Below are positions 6,598-8,968 of a DNA stretch of 8,968 nucleotides, one piece after another. The position numbers and the translations under genes are program-made. Each line of letters opens with the position of its first letter. Within the stretch, counting starts at the first letter, position 1. Below the pieces are notes generated by a model. That model was not told the DNA's origin. It made no database searches and worked only from the letters and a program-made list of their open reading frames with translations. The stretch is from an uncultured Collinsella sp. (GTDB taxonomy: Bacteria > Actinomycetota > Coriobacteriia > Coriobacteriales > Coriobacteriaceae): positions 1-8,968 of the forward strand of contig CAUDYH010000033.1 in the NCBI GenBank assembly GCA_958453575.1, given 5' to 3'.

Positions 6598-7461
6598 ATG
6601 GCATTTAACGTTAACGCGCTCGGATTTGGCGACAACGTCGTCGATCGCTACGAGCATATCCACACCATGTATCCCGGCGGCAATGCGGTGAACTTCGCCG
6701 TTTATGCCAAGAAATGCGGTGCCGCACGCTCTGCATACATGGGCATTTTTGGCAATGACGCCGCTGCCGAGCATGTCATTACAAGCCTCGAGGATGAGGG
6801 TATCGAGCTTGACAAGTGTGAGCAGATGATTGGCGAGAACGGAGCGGCTCGCGTGACTGTCGTTGACGGTGACCGTGTCTTCCTCGGCTCCAACGAGGGC
6901 GGTATCCGTGGCGATGCGCGCTATGTTCTCGATCGCTTTGACCTTTCGTACATGAAGCAGTTCGATGTGGTTCATTCGGGCAACTATTGCTTCACCGAGC
7001 GCGAGCTGCCCAAGTTGAAGGCTGCGGGCGTCACGGTCTCTTTTGACTTTTCGGACGACTCCACCGACGAGTACTACGAGCAGATTGCGCCCTATGTCGA
7101 TTTTGCTTTCTTTAGTGCGGCGGATGCCGCGAGTGAGGACGAGATTCGCGAGCGTCTGGCATGGGTGAAGGATCTGGGTCCGCGTTTTGTGTCGGCTACG
7201 GCGGGCGCCGAGGGCTGCATCGCTTACGACGGCGAGCGTTATTACCGCCAGCTGGCTAAACCGGTAACGGACATGAAGGACACCATGGGGGCGGGCGACT
7301 CGTTCCTCACCTCGTTTTTGATGTGCTATCTCGATTCCGCCAAGCGTGGTGAGGGTGGCGCCGAGGCCATCGAGCGCGCGCTCGACTTTGCTGCCGGGTT
7401 TGCCTCGACCGTGTGCGGCATGGAAGGTTCTTGGGGCCACGGAGCACCAATCGTCGAATAG
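6598..7461 (+). CDS. frlD: FrlD-like PfkB-family fructosamine 6-kinase
   Basis: This 287-residue PfkB/ribokinase-family sugar kinase is expected to phosphorylate C6 of the imported fructosyl-amino acid with ATP, making the substrate for the deglycase just upstream. Near the N terminus, GFGDNVVDRY (9-18) and YPGGNAVNFAVY (25-36) carry the sugar-binding Asp16 and the GGN hinge. Both are nearly identical in wording to E. coli FrlD. The C-terminal signature DTMGAGDSF (228-236) gives the anion hole and catalytic base Asp234. ATP-site segments such as ATAGAEGCIAYDGERYY precede it. Length is slightly above E. coli FrlD (about 260) because of a C-terminal tail ending GHGAPIVE. AAGGGG (6584-6589) lies 8 bases before the ATG, 14 bases after the deglycase stop. 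All canonical kinase residues are present, so it should be active. The amino acid attached to the sugar cannot be read from sequence. Confidence 0.9.
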   Translation: MAFNVNALGFGDNVVDRYEHIHTMYPGGNAVNFAVYAKKCGAARSAYMGIFGNDAAAEHVITSLEDEGIELDKCEQMIGENGAARVTVVDGDRVFLGSNEGGIRGDARYVLDRFDLSYMKQFDVVHSGNYCFTERELPKLKAAGVTVSFDFSDDSTDEYYEQIAPYVDFAFFSAADAASEDEIRERLAWVKDLGPRFVSATAGAEGCIAYDGERYYRQLAKPVTDMKDTMGAGDSFLTSFLMCYLDSAKRGEGGAEAIERALDFAAGFASTVCGMEGSWGHGAPIVE

Positions 7462-7531
7462 CTTAAGAAAGCGTACGGCGGTCTGGCTATGAGGCCTTGG
7501 ACAGCCGATGCAAAACAATAAGCGAAACGCG

Positions 7532-7565
7532 AAAAGGGGGCTCGCCATGTGGTGGGTCCCCTTTT
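7532..7565 (+). terminator. Strong intra-operon hairpin (terminator/attenuator-like) between the two kinases
   Basis: AAAAGGGG (7532-7539) pairs perfectly with CCCCTTTT (7558-7565). Inside it the pairing continues to C7546-G7551, giving a 15-bp stem with three G-T pairs and a four-base loop (ATGT, 7547-7550). The 3' arm ends in four T, and the stem also starts with four A, so it could act in both directions. Only 17 bases separate it from ATG 7583, and the ribosome binding site GGAGAA (7573-7578) lies in that gap. It is either a partial terminator that lowers expression of the second kinase and last gene, or an RNA-stabilising or processing stem. Confidence 0.7.
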
Positions 7566-7582
7566 GAACATTGGAGAAGACC

Positions 7583-8383
7583 ATGGGTATTAAAGCGTGT
7601 GCGGCTGGTTTTTGCTGTGCGGACGTCTATCAAAACATCGGCGTGTTCTATCCGACTGGTAATGGCATTGACTGGGGTATCCATCTTGCACGAATGGGCG
7701 TTTCGGTATCCGCCGTGTCGGTTGTCGGCAAGGACGAGTACGGAGACAAGATGAGAGAGGCGCTGGCCGCCGAGGGGTTTGATATCTCTCATCTGCGGGT
7801 GGAGGATGGCGACACCTCGGTGATGCTCATGGCATTGAAAGACGGCGTCGATCGCGTGCATCTCGAGGCAATCGATGGCGTAATGGAGACATATCGTCCG
7901 AATGAAGATGACCGGGCGTTTATCCTAGAGCATGACATCATTCATACCGACCTGTTTGGCAATTGTTTGGACCTCCTGCCCGAGTGGCATGATGCGGGCA
8001 AGACGGTGGTTATGGACTTCTCGGTGTTCAGCCAGGATCCCGAATATGCCTGCGAGAATCATTTTCCCTACGTTGACTACGCATTTATGTCGTTTGAAGA
8101 TGACACTCCGGAGCTGCGGGACTGGGTACGTCACGTGCAGGAATTGGGACCGCGCGTTGCGGTTGCCACGCTTGGCGAGAAGGGAAGCATTGCCTATGAC
8201 GGTGAGCGCTTCTATGAGTGCGGGATCGTACCGGCGGAGAAGGTCGTTAACACCGTGGGTGCCGGCGACTCGTATATTGCCGGGTTTACCAAGGGCGTGA
8301 TCGATGGCCTTGATATTCCGGCGTGTATGAAGGCGGGCGCTGAGCTGTCGTCCCGAGTGATTGGTTCGTTTGAGCCGTACTAG
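7583..8383 (+). CDS. Second FrlD-like PfkB-family kinase, divergent sugar-binding motifs
   Basis: This 266-residue PfkB/ribokinase-family kinase is a diverged paralogue of the kinase just upstream. Shared FrlD-like parts include VVGKDEYGDKM, GFDISHL, HDIIHTDLFGN, GKTVVMDFS and ATLGEKGSIAYDGERFY. The catalytic loop NTVGAGDSY is intact, with Asp229 as base. The N-terminal substrate region differs: the usual GDN becomes GFC (9-11), although Asp14 (ADVY) is kept, and the GGN hinge becomes T25-G-N27 (YPTGNGIDWG). It is therefore probably an active kinase with a changed substrate, such as a different glycated amino acid or an epimer. The start ATG 7583 has GGAGA (7573-7577) five bases upstream; the TTG at 7571 falls within that site. 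It follows the hairpin at 7532-7565, so it may be expressed at a different level from the first kinase. Confidence 0.86.
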   Translation: MGIKACAAGFCCADVYQNIGVFYPTGNGIDWGIHLARMGVSVSAVSVVGKDEYGDKMREALAAEGFDISHLRVEDGDTSVMLMALKDGVDRVHLEAIDGVMETYRPNEDDRAFILEHDIIHTDLFGNCLDLLPEWHDAGKTVVMDFSVFSQDPEYACENHFPYVDYAFMSFEDDTPELRDWVRHVQELGPRVAVATLGEKGSIAYDGERFYECGIVPAEKVVNTVGAGDSYIAGFTKGVIDGLDIPACMKAGAELSSRVIGSFEPY

Positions 8384-8410
8384 GGTCAAATGCCTGGAAA
8401 GGAGTACGAA

Positions 8411-8968
8411 ATGGTTATCGACATGTTGGTCCATCCTATGCTCTACGGCGAGATCTGTACGCCGGGTGATGAGCCTGATGGATTCGGTTTTTGGTCACGA
8501 GAATTTGGTATGGGGCATATGGGCCCCATGGATTGGGATGAGCTTCAAGTCGAGATGGACGTCTGCGATGTGCAGAAGAGCGTGCTCATGCCGCTCGATG
8601 TAACCACGGCATGCGGAGGGCACTTTGGCACCAATGACCAGATTGCCATGCTGGTTGCCGCACATCCCGATCGTTTGTGGGGATTTGCGAGCTTAGACCC
8701 GCAGGTGAGCGGTGCCGCAGACGAATTGGAGCGCGCCTTTACCGAGTTGGGGGCAAAGGGGCTTTGCCTGCATCCTGCAAAGCAGGGTTTTGCCCCCGAT
8801 GATGCTGTGGCCGAGCCGCTTTACGAACTGTGCGAGCGCCATAACAAGCCGGTGGTTTTCCATGCCGGTATGTCTTGGGAGCCGGGCGCAGAGCTCTCGC
8901 GCAGTAACCCGCTTGCATTTGAGCACACAATCGCACCGCATCCAAATGTGCGGTTTAGTTTGACCCAT
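8411..8968 (+). CDS. Amidohydrolase 2 (PF04909-type) TIM-barrel protein, 3'-truncated
   Basis: The first 186 residues of a metal-dependent TIM-barrel hydrolase or decarboxylase are present, and the frame is still open at the window edge. The N terminus reads MVIDMLVHP where the family usually has IDxHxH, so the first metal-binding His is Leu6 while His8 remains. Later family landmarks are intact: RLWGFASLDPQ, GAKGLCLHPAKQGFAPDD (His121), VVFHAGMSW (His151), and a final LTH (His186) at the expected beta-6 position. ATG 8411 is preceded by AAAGGAG (8398-8404), 6 bases away and 27 bases after the kinase stop, so it probably belongs to the operon. Its substrate is unknown. Together with the other amidohydrolase it may trim an acyl or amide group from the operon's substrate or process the released amino acid. 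The remaining metal ligand and the C-terminal half lie outside the window. Confidence 0.85.
   Translation, partial: MVIDMLVHPMLYGEICTPGDEPDGFGFWSREFGMGHMGPMDWDELQVEMDVCDVQKSVLMPLDVTTACGGHFGTNDQIAMLVAAHPDRLWGFASLDPQVSGAADELERAFTELGAKGLCLHPAKQGFAPDDAVAEPLYELCERHNKPVVFHAGMSWEPGAELSRSNPLAFEHTIAPHPNVRFSLTH

Noticed and set aside
7497..7524. Possible promoter (TTGGAC and TAAGCG) before the second kinase
   Set aside because: The -10 match is very poor and any transcript would start just before the strong hairpin. Not supportable from sequence.
6580..7584. 334-residue minus-strand frame opposite the first kinase
   Set aside because: Shadow of the kinase frame, with no domain and an implausible composition.
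1..8968. CRISPR arrays, tRNA or rRNA genes, insertion sequences, attachment sites
   Set aside because: No regularly spaced repeats, cloverleaf-like segments, transposase frames or long terminal repeats were found.

Overview
This window comes from a moderately GC-rich actinobacterial genome. The protein wording (many Asp/Glu-rich, Cys-containing proteins), the codon use and the gene set most resemble a gut Coriobacteriia such as Collinsella. That assignment rests on general resemblance and there is no rRNA or marker gene here to fix it. All convincing genes are on the + strand.

Layout. Positions 1-530 hold the 3' part of a HAD-superfamily phosphatase/phosphomutase, cut by the window edge and followed by a weak terminator. 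Positions 681-1424 encode a GntR/UTRA-type repressor with its own terminator (1438-1470). A promoter-like region (about 1535-1563) follows, with a 10-bp-phased direct repeat and a perfect 9-bp inverted repeat just downstream of it. This looks like the control region of a seven-gene operon running off the right edge: YfcC/DcuC-type permease (1643-3106), YtcJ-like amidohydrolase (3116-4699), FrlC-like sugar epimerase (4701-5552), FrlB-like SIS-domain deglycase (5615-6583), FrlD-like PfkB kinase (6598-7461), a strong hairpin (7532-7565), a second FrlD-like kinase (7583-8383), and a second amidohydrolase of the PF04909 type (8411 to the edge).

How it works together. The epimerase, SIS deglycase and PfkB kinase closely match the wording of E. 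coli FrlC, FrlB and FrlD, as recalled from memory. The cluster is therefore best read as a pathway for Amadori products (fructoselysine or another fructosyl-amino acid). The permease would import the glycated amino acid, the epimerase would convert a C3 epimer into the fructosyl form, a kinase would phosphorylate C6, and the deglycase would split the product into glucose 6-phosphate and the free amino acid. The GntR protein is the likely repressor. The unusual parts are the two amidohydrolases, both with apparently altered metal-ligand motifs, the pair of divergent kinases, and the DcuC/YfcC-type permease. Together they suggest a modified or extended substrate, such as an acylated, amide-linked or peptide-bound Amadori compound. 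That substrate is an inference.

Limits. No database search was possible. Family calls come from motif reading and remembered homologues. The first and last genes are incomplete.
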